From NCBI GenBank assembly GCA_024509875.1, contig JAMPIV010005037.1:116001-180000 (forward strand): a DNA stretch of 64,000 nt. Reading direction: 5' to 3'. Positions 23,259 to 35,871 of this stretch are shown in pieces. Source of the DNA: Oreohelix idahoensis (Eukaryota > Mollusca > Gastropoda > Stylommatophora > Oreohelicidae). The stretch's first letter is position 1; each line of letters starts with the position of its first letter. The notes below the pieces were generated by a model, which saw only the letters and a program-made list of their open reading frames with translations, was not told where the DNA came from and made no database searches. Both the position numbers and the translations under genes were made by a program.

Positions 23259-24279
23259 ATTTCATATTAAAGTGAGTGTACGCATGCGTGCTGACAATTA
23301 ATCACTACTTATGTGTAAAATATTAGCAGGATGAAGTGTATTTACTTCAATCACAGAGACGATTCCTGCAAGTTTTTAGTCCCGCGAATGGGTCTGGCGC
23401 CTTTGGGATTGCCGATTGATCGCTCTTATCTAATTTACAGATGTGGACGGAAAGCTTGGATGAGATATAGAGGAGGATATTATTGTCTTTCTGAGGCCAG
23501 ATTTCTGCTCCCATGCAGAATCATGCGAAATAAAATGATGCCGTTCTCTTCACATTCGGCTTCATTGTTTTTTTTTTTTTTTTGCTTTTTTAAGTATGTG
23601 GGTAAAAATAAATAATCTCTTTTTTGTTTTTATTTCCTTTCTCCTAATATGCAGAATATCGGGATTCCTGTATCTAAAAACCTGATTCGTATTCCATCAA
23701 GAACCCGCGATAAATGTTAACGAAAAGTTTGTGTTAAGAGATGTGCCTGTTGTATGGAATTTTGAGTTTTTAATTTGTTCAGATTCCACGCACCGGTGTG
23801 TATCTCGGCAGTGATGAGAACGCGCGGATATGACGTGACTTGGAGACATAGTGGGTGTTTATTTGATAGTTGGCGGACTTTAAAGAATGTGAGAAAACTG
23901 AGGAACGGGCGTTTAAAATTTGGTCAAGCTATCACGTGGATATGATCGAGTTGAAATGTGAACATTACCTGATATATGTATTGGCGATATCGTAGACTCT
24001 GCCGGATCGTCCATATTTGTTAGATTATACGTATGGAATCGACTACCAGACTTCAGTTTCGTATTTTAAATCGTGAACATGTGTGAATAATCACGAGCCC
24101 ATGTCACGGGTTTATAACACCATACCTCATCAACACGCATTTACTGACAGTTTGTGTGACACATTTGATGGCATGTTATTCATATATTCATTGAGTGATG
24201 TGAGGATAGAGTTTTTATCAGTTGTTAACAAATGCCATATCACCAATGTGGAAGTGATGACAAAATCGTGCCAGTGGAA
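23259..24279. other. No recognised gene or element
   Basis: It contains a 94-residue frame (23331-23615) that runs into a T homopolymer and resembles no known family. Sequence near 24080-24280 may be a diverged extension of the LINE fragment that follows. Confidence 0.4.
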
Positions 24280-24500
24280 CAAGAGATGAGAAGAAGACGA
24301 TGGTGTGATCTGACATTGAGGAAACCTGTTGATGACATTACAAAGCATTCCTTGTTCTTGAACCCCCAGGGTAAAAGACGTAGAGAAAGACCCAAAGAAC
24401 ACGTAAAGAAGAGAACTGCAGACAGGAATGAGGAAGGCTTGGAAAGACCTAGAGGTGATGGAACGGGACAATAGGGACTAGCATACTGTATTGGACTTAT
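24280..24500 (+). mobile_element. LINE carboxy-terminal fragment
   Basis: The frame reads through LRKPVDDITKHSL, NPQGKRRRERPKEH and a basic tail. This is the carboxy-terminal signature also found on the minus strand near 50814-51026 and on the plus strand at 41560-41730. It is 5'-truncated and directly followed by a 32-bp tandem array. Confidence 0.7.
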
Positions 24501-24505
24501 ACTTA

Positions 24506-25025
24506 TGGGTGATTTGAAGGGTAATGAAGAATAAATGATGGTGATTTGAAGGGTAATGAAGAATAAATGATGGTGATTTGAAGGGTAATGAAGAATAAAT
24601 GATGGTGATTTGAAGGGTAATGAAGAATAAATGATGGTGATTTGAAGGGTAATGAAGAAGAAATGATGGTGATTTGAAGGGTAATGAAGAATAAATGATG
24701 GTGATTTGAAGGGTAATGAAGTATAAATGATGGTGATTTGAATGGTAATGAAGTATAAATGATGGTGATTTGAAGGGTAATGAAGAATAAATGATGGTGA
24801 TTTGAAGGGTAATGAAGAATAAATGATGGTGATTTGAAGGGTAATGAAGAATAAATGATGGTGATTTGAAGGGTAATGAAGAATAAATGATGGTGATTTG
24901 AAGGGTAATGAAGAATAAATGATGGTGATTTGAAGGGTAATGAAGAATAAATGATGGTGATTTGAAGAGTAATGAAAAATAAATGATGGTGATTTGAAGA
25001 GTAATGAAGAATAAATGATGGTGAT
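24506..25025. repeat. 32-bp minisatellite, about 16 copies
   Basis: The unit contains gatggtgatttgaagggtaa followed by tgaagaataaat. Units are nearly identical, with occasional single changes such as agagtaatgaaaaataaat near the right end. The array starts at the 3' edge of the LINE fragment, so it may have grown from LINE 3' sequence. Confidence 0.95.
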
Positions 25026-25029
25026 TGTA

Positions 25030-26509
25030 CCAGATTTTCTAATTTTCTCCTCTAATTATGTCCAAAGAACTTTTATTGCCTTCTCGTGATAATTAATTTT
25101 CGACTTATTTCTATTTCTTTGAGGTGTTTTTATAGTATTTTTTGCCTGTCCAAGTTACTGTTGCGTGCATATTTTGACGCACATATTACAAAAATCGATA
25201 TGGCTATTTAATATGGAAAAGATATAGACATTCATTCATTTGTGTATGAAAATGCTGTCTATAGTAAAGCTAGATAACTCATGATTGATTTACACTTTTG
25301 ATCATAGGAGTAATCGTTCTTGATATTGATTCGGCGCATGGATATGACACCCATGTCCGTACTTATTTGTTAGGGCCAGAAAATATATTAATTTGCTTAT
25401 TATGTTTATGGCCTGAATTCATATGTATTACATATTATTAGTACAAGTAGAATCAGTCCTATATTGTATATTTTTGATGGGTAGGCAGGACTATATTCTT
25501 GTTATGCCGCTCTAGCGGAAGTAGGAGTTGTCTTGACGAGTCGTGATGAGTTCCGAGGTACCGTTTACAATGGCGGTTACGCATTTTTCAGGGCTGGTAG
25601 ATTCTTCAGTAAAAATGATTTACGAAGTGGTTTTTCTTCTGTAGGAGATTGTGTCTCTACTAGAGCTTGTGTTAGAGACTCTCCTAATGTACGGTACCAT
25701 GTATGATTCGGACTCCAGGTAATTCCAGACCCTATTTTTGATGATCTCATGCCGGTTAGACCTAGCTGGAATTTTGTGCTTCGCAACGCTAGGGTCACGT
25801 TTGTATCGACAAAGATGACGGGCTTCCATACGACAATTATGTCTACGTGAAGTAACTGGATTACTGTAGAACTGTATGGAGAAACTTTAGGAAATCATTC
25901 ATATGTATTTCGAATTAACTTTGGCTTATATATATATATATACCCTCCTGTGAGCGAGTGAGCGACAACTCAGGAAGGCGGCCATGTTACATTCCTGTCA
26001 TCGTATTTTTGAATCAATGTCCAAAGAACGGGGCATGTATCTTACTATTCGGACAGTGGCAAGGAGATCTCAATTTTGATAGAAACCCCTTCCATGGTTT
26101 CATAATATGATATAAACTGTGAACATAAAGCAACTTTAGTTACTTACCGATCCGCCTTCACTGACGCGCTTAGTCAGATATGGGATGCGGCCATTATGTA
26201 TCATGACATTGGAAGCTATTGATGTACTACCCATTATTTATGAATGTGTCATGACTTGGGATCTACTATGTATGCCTGCAAATTGATGTGTCAACCTGTA
26301 CCCATGATTTACTCGTTATGTCCCAGTGTGTGCGTCTAAATAAACTGTGTAAACAAAGATTCCAGCAGTCTGCATTGGTGCCTTGTAGACACAAGTGAAT
26401 GAGTGTTTAGATTGGTCAGAACACGAACAGTACACCATTCGCGTTAATCACACTCTACACTTCTACTCCATATATACACCATCCTGCGTCGGTTGAATTG
26501 ACCAAGTTT
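25030..26509. other. No recognised gene or element
   Basis: Unique-looking sequence with a small (TA) run near 25929. A minus-strand 73-residue frame at 25577-25798 has no recognised domain. Confidence 0.45.
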
Positions 26510-26640
26510 AGGGCCTGCTTCCCCTGGAGCCTTAGAGGGAAACTACTGCTTACAGCTGCCTTTGCCTTCCCTAACTCAGGACTAGGGTGAGTTACCCATT
26601 TACAGCTGGGTAGACTGGAGCATGCCTGATCTCAACAACT
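26510..26640 (-). mobile_element. SINE family A fragment
   Basis: Blocks such as ccttccctaactcaggac and cccatttacagctgggtaga match the minus-strand SINE copies at 35040 and 60126. The tRNA-like head and the tail are missing or diverged. Confidence 0.6.
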
Positions 26641-26779
26641 CTGTACACTACAATGGACATATACAGTAGTGGCACCACAAACAACATGTTACAGTGATTG
26701 ATAGTGGAGCTTTACAGAAGAAAGAGAATACACCACACTTCTTTACAGACTGACACTCTACAGTGTGAGAGAACTCTAC

Positions 26780-26945
26780 AGTTACCTGATGTATCTTTCT
26801 TAGGAACCCAATCTCCGTTGTCTCCAACTTTCTTTTCATCTGCTTGAAAGGTCTGGTACGCATAAAGTAAAAGATAATTCGTCTCTCTAAGACAAAAGGC
26901 AAAAAAACTGCTTACGTTGCGACCACAAGGCCTTCGTCAGGGAAA
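26780..26945 (-). mobile_element. LINE fragment preceded by a hammerhead-like motif
   Basis: On the minus strand the frame includes IIFYFMRTRPFKQMKRKLET and TEIGFLRKI, resembling the region after the reverse transcriptase of some LINEs. Just upstream on that strand (26945-26910) the sequence reads ctgacgaaggccttgtggtc and then gcaac. This is close to the CUGANGA ... GAAA core of a hammerhead ribozyme, but with GCAA in place of GAAA. Clade not assigned. Confidence 0.4.
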
Positions 26946-26949
26946 GGAA

Positions 26950-27330
26950 AGAAAGCGAAAGTTAAGTAAGACACACGAGGCAATAAATACAAATGGATAC
27001 AACCCGTAAGACCCGTTAGTGAGCGTGTCCTGCTAGTCAGTAAGAGATATTTTCACGATTTGTATTTATTGTATATACATATAATTGTGAGGTATTCACA
27101 TTTGAACAAGCCTAATGTGAATGAGAGAAAAAAATTAAATCTTTGACAGAGATACGGTGGAATAAAGAAATAGACTAAGATAAAATTAATGAAAGAAAAG
27201 AGAGACAACAAATATTACTTTCAGGGGCAGAAAAAAGGACACAAAGAGAAAGAATAATGCAGCAACAGACAGTGTCGCGTGTAAGACTTAAATATGATCG
27301 AAAGAAAGACATTTAGTTTGATATAAGAAA
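26950..27330. other. No recognised gene or element
   Basis: Purine-rich, AT-rich sequence without frames of note. Confidence 0.45.
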
Positions 27331-27332
27331 GA

Positions 27333-27605
27333 AATAAGATGGACTACATTTTCTACATTGAAAGATCTGGAATATGCAGCACCTGAAGGAAAACGAAAGA
27401 GAGGCCGACCAAAAACAACCTGACGGAGTACTGTGGAGGCTGAGATGCAAAGAATGAACCAGAGTTGGGGCACTGTACAAAGGATGGCCGCCGACCAAGC
27501 AAAGTGGAATCAATTTGTTGTTGCCCTACAAGACGCCACTAGGCGTGATGGCCACTGACTGCTTTGTCGGTCGGCTGCTAAGGATCAAAGAAGAAGAAGA
27601 AAGAA
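27333..27605 (+). mobile_element. Internally deleted copy of the RTE-like LINE
   Basis: The first 45 bases match the LINE at about 6199-6241 (agatggactacattttctac, encoding RWTTFSTLEDLEYA). The sequence then jumps to the LINE carboxy terminus and tail matching 8864-9085, starting within cctgaaggaaaacg and ending in GAAGAAGAA. About 2.6 kb of the window's LINE, including the gag insertion, is absent between the joined points. The joined copy is about 270 bp. Confidence 0.8.
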
Positions 27606-27699
27606 ATCAACACAAAATAAATAGACTGAGAAAAAGTAAATGAAATTCACCAGTGGTACCGTAAAGGCTGAGACAGCACTAAGTAACAAGTAAAAACTC

Positions 27700-28200
27700 A
27701 TAAACGTTAATTTCACAGTCAAACAACATAAACAAACAATTTGCAGTTTTACAATTAAGATAACAGAAATACGAAATTGTCAACCTACAATCGGGCAACA
27801 CAAATACAAAATTATCAACTTTACCATCAGACAATATAAATACACCATTTTCAACTTTAAAACCAGACAGCAAACATATATGAAATTGTCCACTTTACAG
27901 CCAGACCAACAAAAAAAAAAATTTTCAAAAACCAAATTATCAACTTTAAAATACGACAACATAAATAATAATTGTAAACTTTACAATCAGATAAAAATAG
28001 AAAATGTTCAACTTATATTTGGACAGCACACATAAACAATCATCAGTTGTTCAGTTATACCAAAAAAAAAAAAAAAAAATACAAAGTTATTAGCTTTACC
28101 ATTAGACAACCTGGATTCGAAATTGTCAGTTTTGCAATCACACAAAGCAAATACAAAATTCTCAGTTTGACAGTCAGACTGTGTTAGACACAAATAATTG
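27700..28200. repeat. Degenerate minisatellite, unit about 40-45 bases
   Basis: Variants of tatcaactttaccatcagac followed by aacataaatacaaaatt recur about a dozen times with many substitutions. A-rich homopolymers interrupt it near 27910 and 28063. Confidence 0.65.
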
Positions 28201-28499
28201 TGCCAGTTGCACAAAATGGACGCTACGAATGCCACTATTAATACAATTTAACTCCTTAGTAGAGTGACTAATTGTGAGAACAGTTATTTATTAACATAAA
28301 TAAAGAAAGTGAGAGAGAACGAAGGCAACAAAATAAAAAAGAGAAGTGCAAAGAAATACAGACAGACGGGAGAAGATGAGTAAACTTATTTGTACACCCC
28401 TGAGATACTTTTCCCTCTGTGAGAGAATGCGAGATTTCAAAAGAAAGACATGCAGATGGCAGAGGGAAATAAACGCATAAATCTATCATTCTACTGCTA

Positions 28500-28705
28500 C
28501 CACTACTTAGTCGTTCCTCTCCTACCCTGGATGTAGAGGTTTCCCGGAGAGAGCGCCATACTATACTATTGGCTGTATTCCTCCTAGCCTGGTCCCAGTG
28601 TAGTCCTCGGTCCTCCAGAGAATGTCTAATGTTGTCCTTCCTGTGAACTCTATCATTCTGTGCGCCTTTTGCTGCTCCCAGAATCTAATCTACGACTGAA
28701 ACGTA
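28500..28705 (-). mobile_element. LINE 3' fragment (type sharing the 43275 and 60835 copies)
   Basis: Shared blocks include gagagcgccatactat, tcctcctagcctggt and gtctaatgttgtcc. Read on the minus strand these encode the same carboxy terminus (family style WNQARRKTVDRIVWRSL) seen at 43286-43582. It is truncated at its 5' side. Confidence 0.65.
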
Positions 28706-29069
28706 ATATGTAAATTACTCAGTTTAAGTTTATTTGTGTGCACTTTAAAAACAAAACAAAAACTCTGACATTCCTCATTACTTCAGTGTCCTCATGCCTG
28801 ATACAGGCATAAGATTTGTTAAACTTCAGAAGGTACTATTTTCTTTGGCTGACGTAGCTCACACATGGAAACGACTACATATACGCCATACTGGGTGTGC
28901 AACATTTGTGGAACTGAAGTAAGATAATATAGCCGAAATAATTTAAGAAACAAAGTAGCTCTTAAAGGAGAAATAATTTTCGGGGAGGTAACATTTATTT
29001 GCAAGGTGAAATTCTCGTAATCTTGCAGAAATGTCTGACTTGGATGTATCGGTTAGGTGGGCAGCGATT
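28706..29069. other. No recognised gene or element
   Basis: AT-rich sequence; a small palindrome atgcctgatacaggcat lies near 28794-28810. Confidence 0.4.
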
Positions 29070-29229
29070 CTTTAAGGCAGTGTTTCTCAAACTAAAGGTA
29101 ATCGCATACTCCTTATGCGTGTTTATTCTTACCGACGTACCGGTTATGAGAATTTAGTCTTAACGAAGTTCCCCTCTCGGGTGTAGATAATTTGGGATAG
29201 TTTCAAATATACTATTTTGTATCCACTAG

Positions 29230-29755
<526 letters not shown>

Positions 29756-32377
29756 TATTTTGGGGGCTGTGGTCCTCTATAGAGGGGTATTTTAGCATTC
29801 CAAGTTGTTAGTGACTGGTTGTATCTGGATCATTAACGGTCTTGTTTCAGGCTCTCGCATGGCATGTTTACTGTTCCAGAGGCTTTTGTTGGCTATTTGG
29901 TTGCATCACATTATATGTGCAGGTGGTTTTTCTGATGATGACATTCTGCAATGGGTTAGTTATTGGCGAAAATAAGCTAAACGTTCGTAGATTGACTCAT
30001 TGAGCAGTTTGAGTAATATGAAGCCAAGGTTTAATGAGTTCCTGTCTGGCTGGGGCGACGACGACGCCGTCTTATTGTTGGATTAGTTCAATTATCATTG
30101 ATTTAGAGAACTAATTGTGGGTCTGTCGTAATTGTGGTGGAAAATATGATGTTTTAGTTCCTTCCAGGCGTAGGCGAAGATGTTTTAATTTGTCGGTCAT
30201 TGCAGTTGTCTGCTGATTTTTTGGTTCTCGGTTGTCCATTGCTGAGAGTACGAAGACGTCGCCTCCATTGGTATTTGTGGTACGACAGATTATGTGGATA
30301 CTACACGTGTGTACCTACCAGTACACATCTTTCAGCTCGCCTCTACCGTGAATACGTTGCCTTGCCTGTGCATGCTTATTGCGCAACCCTGCTGCAGTGA
30401 CTTTTTGTCTGCATGTAAATTTTACTCCTCGTTTGTGAATGCTACCGACTATCGTTGTCGTGCTGAGAAACTGTTCGTGATGAGCAACTATACGTGATTT
30501 GCTGAGCAGCAATATCCTTGAATGCTGTTGCTGATATATATCGTTTGAGGAGACAGAACATTGTAGTCGTGCTGATAAATGTACGTGAATGGCGGATGCA
30601 ACCATAACACGTTTTCTGATGCAGTGGTCTATGTTATGCAGCTGATAAAAGACGTGATGTCTTGCTGATGGACTTTATGTCGTTTATTACTGCTGCCATA
30701 ATTCGATAAACAATGGGGATTTATAGTCGTCTCTGAGTTTACCAGATATCATTTACTATGCTGGTGTAGCCTTTCTTGGACCCAGACATAAGAAGGCCAT
30801 TTACATTGGTGTTAATTTTTACGAGCGGAACGGAATGGGAAGATACTGAACAGTGATGAATTTTCTTATTACTACACCAATTGGTGGTTTCACGGCTTCA
30901 GATACGAGAATGACTGACGCCGATTGTAGATCTTGTCTTTGAACTTGTTCAGAACATTTTGCAGCAACAGGACAGTGCAGAATGCACTGAGCGTTACACT
31001 AACATTTTTCGTTACTGTTCATGCTTTTGTCTCGTGATTGATTCACTATCATCATTCGATTGAGGAGCTTGTATTGGGACTTTAAGGATTCAGTCTACAG
31101 AAAGATAGTCATAAATTTAGTTATATTTCTTGTTTTCTTTCCTTTTTGCTGTTCTGCTTTCTTTTTGACGTCATTTTATTTTATGTGTTTCCATTATCGT
31201 CATGTTTTTAATTACTGGTCTACTCTGCTCACTGATTTGAATTTTTTTTTCGTTTAACTCTTTTCTCCATATGCTGTTATTTGCTATGATGCTTGTTTTG
31301 TGACTATTTTATTATCTGTTATTTTCATTGTTCCTGATAATTTCATTTGCAATTTAATTTGTTTTAAATGTTTAACTTATTGGTGCGACTTCTTTCTGCC
31401 TTTGGATATTGCTTTGCTACAGACCTTAGTTGCTTCACCGTCCACTATTGGTTTTCGTGCCGTCTTTATTGTCTTATTATTGTAATAAATTTGTATAAGG
31501 GTGGAATGGGTGGCGAGTCTAACATTTTCTTTTTTCCTTGTGGGGAAGGGATTTTGTTGAACTGATGTCTTTAGGCAGTGACACTGTCAGTTTTGCAGTG
31601 GGGTACGGGCACAGAGATTTGACCCTATTGACTGTCCTACATAACTGAGCGTGCACATTTTCAGTGTCTTAGCGGTGATTGTCTTGTCTGTATGCATAGT
31701 GTGATATTTTTGCAAGTATTCTCTTTCGTCATGTTTTGTGTCGTATTCTCCTGTTTTCTTCTTGCTATCTTGTACATAAGTTATATTGACAATCTCCTTG
31801 TTCTCGTTTGTTAACAGTACGGTTTGTATATACTTATTTGTTTCTATCTCATATATCTGTCATCACTTTCCTATCGTACTGTTGGTGTCAAGTGAGTTCG
31901 TGTCTCATCATTATATGTACTGTTCATAGTATCTGAATGTTTGATCTACATTGTTACGTGATATGTATTTGTAAAATCACGATTGCATTAGTGAAATAAG
32001 AGTACGGACATCATTTTTTAAGCCATTATGCGGATGTCCTTGTCAAAAGCTACCACTTTGTGAGCTTGACATTTGTGACATTGTATCGTGACATTGATTG
32101 GGTATAGACAAGCAAGGATTCGTTTCACCGGATCCCTTATTTGGAACTGACTTGTCATACTGTATTTTCATCTGCTTGTTTTTTTTTTAATCAGGTGTAT
32201 TCGGAACTGCAGGTACATCGTACTCATCGTCTGCAAAATATATTTTGGGCGTGTGCAACAATATATATATTATAATTGTTGTAGGGGTATGGGTACAATT
32301 TGAGGAATTGGTAACCTTCATAATTTTACTTATTTCGTGACTTGCCGCCGCATTTGTATTGCACTTAGATCATAATT
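29756..32377 (+). other. Long leader of the second gypsy-type element
   Basis: 2.6 kb between the 5' LTR and gag. A primer-binding-site candidate TGGGGGCTGTGG begins at 29761, five bases after the LTR. The rest is T-rich with short frames (up to 96 residues) of no recognised family. Its length is unusual, and it may hide a further old insertion. Confidence 0.5.
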
Positions 32378-32865
32378 ATGTCTAGCCTTAAGGATTTTAT
32401 TGAAATTGGAGAGAAGACAGGAAAATCTGGGGATTCTCTGCTTGAGTGGGCAAAGGCCGAACACAAAGAGTATGAGTTAAAGAAAAAAACAAGAAGATAA
32501 CAGACGAGAACGCTATGAGGAGCCTCAATTAGAAAAATTGAAGATCGAGGCAGATAGGGAACTGAAACAGACTGAAGCAGATAAGGAACTGAAACAGATT
32601 GAAGCAGATAAGGTACTGAAACAGATTGAAGCAGATACGGAGCAGAAAAAAAATTGAAGCAGATCTAAAACGGATGGATTTAGAAAGAATGAAGATTGAG
32701 GCAGACAAGGAAATTGCGATGAAAAAGTTGGAGCTTGGTTCTGGCAATCCTAGTTCGACTTCTAGGGAGCCAGCTCGCCCTTATAGGCTACGATTACCGA
32801 ATTTTCTGGAAGAAGTAAATAGCATGGACTTCTTTTTGGAAAATTTGAATAAGTGTTTGGAGTTG
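32378..32865 (+). pseudogene. Gag fragment with charged coiled coil
   Basis: The first ATG (32378) opens MSSLKDFIEIGEKTGKSGDS, like the gag start at 8463. The sequence then becomes a Lys/Glu coiled coil with a repeated EADKELKQI-type motif (about four copies near 32545-32640). A frameshift in an A-rich run near 32490 and another near 32645 break it. It recovers with PARPYRLRLPNFLEEV and FLENLNKCLELN, the start of the capsid-like domain, and is then cut by the deletion that joins it to reverse transcriptase. Confidence 0.72.
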
Positions 32866-33533
32866 AATTTTTTTGGGGTTTATAGTAGGTAACAATCTAT
32901 TGAAACCCGAGATTAGCACGGTTAAAAACATTTTGGAACTACAAGCACCTAGGACTAAGAAACAGGTCAGAAGCCTGATGGGACTTGTCAATTTTTATCG
33001 CAAATTCATCCCTCAATTTTTTTCTATTTCTGATGCATTAACCTCTCTTACTAGTAAAGTAATGCCTAACAGGATAGTATGGTCTGAAGAATGCGAGGAA
33101 GCATTATAAAAAAATCAAGAGGATATTTTCCAGACGACCTATCCTTCTTTTGCCTGATTTAAGCAAACCCTTTATACTGCGAACCGACGCATTATCTGTG
33201 GGCATAGGCGCATGCCTAATGCAAGACAACGAGGGTACGCTACATCCTGTGATGTATGTTAGTCGGAAGCTGTTACCGGCGGAGACCAGGTACTCGACGA
33301 TCGAAAGGGAATGCCTGGCTATAGTATGGGCAGTGTATAAACTGTCCCGATACTTGATAGGGTCCCAGTTTATACTTCAAACAGATCATCGACCTCTACT
33401 GTTTTTGAAATCTTCGAAGTCGACAAGCTCATGGTTGACTCGTTGGGCATTATTACTACAACAGTTCCAGTTCACAATTATCCCATTAGAGGGTAGACTT
33501 AATGTCGTGGCAGATGCTCTGTCGAGCTTGTAA
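32866..33533 (+). pseudogene. Reverse transcriptase end and RNase H
   Basis: The reading resumes in the thumb of a gypsy reverse transcriptase (GFIVGNNLLKPEIS, then RSLMGLVNFYRKFIPQF). It passes a stop near 33107 and a shift, and continues with a well-preserved RNase H in the 127-residue frame 33150-33533. That RNase H has FILRTDALSVGIGACL, STIERECLAIVWAV and LQTDHRPLLFL with its catalytic D, E and D, then VADALSSL at the end. The frame stops about 150 bases before the 3' LTR. RNase H is therefore the last domain, as in the element at 12346. Confidence 0.88.
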
Positions 33534-33691
33534 TTTTTGATACATTAGTTATATCTGTGTTCGTAAGCACGACGTATACGTACACCAGTGTCTATTTTTT
33601 TGAAATTGTCATTTATTTTCTTGTATGCTGTGATATCTACTGTTCTCAGGGAGAAGAAAACTCCGTTTTCTTTTCTGGGGAAGGGTGTAGA

Positions 33692-34256
<565 letters not shown>

Positions 34257-34345
34257 ATATTTATAAATATGTATAAATATAAATATATTATATAAAAAGG
34301 TAAAGGTAAAGGAACCCATTACACGCCCATTGAATATATATATAT

Positions 34346-34451
<106 letters not shown>

Positions 34452-34625
34452 ATATAGTTTTTAGAAATTAATAAAAAATAACTTAAGAAATTCAAATGAA
34501 CAAATAGTCTTACAGGACAACATATATGTATGATGGATTCTCAAAGCAGTATGATAAAGTAAACTAAAACGAAATGCTGCCGTGTACCCTTTGCTTCCCA
34601 AATCTTGAGAAACACTGCTTTATTA

Positions 34626-35035
34626 AATTTCATTTGTATGCATTAATATTATATCTCATTTTCCTTTCTCAACCGTGTTTTGTACATTTGTTCATGATGA
34701 AGATCTATTGGACGCAACGCCGACAACTTCTTTGTCTTTTATCCCAGTAAGACTCAGACAACCTGTCTTTTCTCTTTTTCTTCCCCTCGCGGTTAAAAAG
34801 AAAAATGACAGCAAACCGTGAAGTACAGTTATGTTAGACACTGATTTGGAAAATTCCAGAACTAGACAAACATATCAAGACAAGCTGTTAGAATAATTGT
34901 ATTTGTTTGGCAGTCTGCTCTGACAGGAAGTGATGGCGTGTAGGAAGCGAATTTCAGAAAGCCTAAAGTAACGCTAGAGCACCTGATTAACCTTGGAGAT
35001 CAACTTAAAACCTGGTAGAATGAAGGCAGTATTGA
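34626..35035. other. No recognised gene or element
   Basis: AT-rich sequence between the hAT-like end and a SINE; no frames or repeats recognised. Confidence 0.45.
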
Positions 35036-35039
35036 TGGG

Positions 35040-35312
35040 ACTTATATAACTACAAAGGTCAAGGTAGTCCCATAGCAGATACTACCGTAGGGGAGCGAAG
35101 TGTAAGAGACTTCACTATACTAGGTTCAGCATCAAGAGTTGGGGTGACCAGTTCCCTTCCTTGCTGCCTTTTCCTTCCCTAACTAAAGAGCAATGTCAGG
35201 TACCAATTTACAGCTGGGTAGACTGGAGCATGTCGATGCCGTGAATCTAACCCGGCACCTTTATCGCGAGAGACCAACGCTCTATTCACTCTGTCAATCG
35301 GATGCTCAACCT
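35040..35312 (-). mobile_element. SINE family A copy
   Basis: On the minus strand it runs from a tRNA-like head with a diverged B box (gggttagattca) through the body gtacctgacattgctctt to gtagtctctt-like and tgggactaccttgacctttg tail blocks. It closely matches 60126-60362, in the same orientation. Confidence 0.75.
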
Positions 35313-35384
35313 ATAACTTGTCTAGTGAACACGTAAACTCAATGAAAAAAAGACAGCTCGTTTGTGCTGAGGCTGGTTACCGCT

Positions 35385-35871
35385 TAGCTCCCGAAGGAGC
35401 ATAAGCCTTCAACCAATGATTGCCAAAGTTCTATTGTCCTTCGCCGTCCACTCAAGATCTTTCCTTGTCATCTTTAGCCGATTCACCTATGTTCAACCTT
35501 CTCTTCTACATATGTGTTTGTCGGTTACCTCTCATACCTCAGGGAAACCAATGCCTTGTAATGCCATCAAAAGGTACTTTAAAAGTATGTCCTATCCATC
35601 TATTGTTTCTTGTTCTCGTCTCTTGTTCCACTGGCAGTTATCTGGTTCTTGTCAACAGTTCCATATTGATCTTACCATACCATTTCAATGCTTCTATTCT
35701 ACGCCAACACCAATGTTTGAAAGTCTATCTTCGTGTGCTTGTTGTTTTAGTTGTTCTCAATGTTTCAGAGCCATACAATAGAACATTGGGTATTAGAGTT
35801 GAAGATTATGATTTTTGTAGTCAGCTCAAAATCACACAAAGCAAATATGTTAATATATTTGCATAAAAAAA
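35385..35871 (-). mobile_element. LINE carboxy-terminal fragment
   Basis: Its 3' edge (ctcccgaaggagcataagcc) matches 50817-50835 and, on the minus strand, encodes the ending VEGLCSFGS. Body blocks such as ttccactggcag, cttctattctacgc and gagccatacaatag are shared with the minus-strand copies at 39230-39640 and 50810-51990. All are 5'-truncated. Confidence 0.65.

Noticed and set aside
24506..25025. CRISPR-like appearance of regular repeats
   Set aside because: Units are directly tandem without spacers and the genome is eukaryotic. The same applies to the 24-, 31-, 34- and 36-bp arrays.
28819..29004. Small minus-strand frames between 21 and 29 kb
   Set aside because: All are under 100 codons with no recognised domain, repeat support or splice context.
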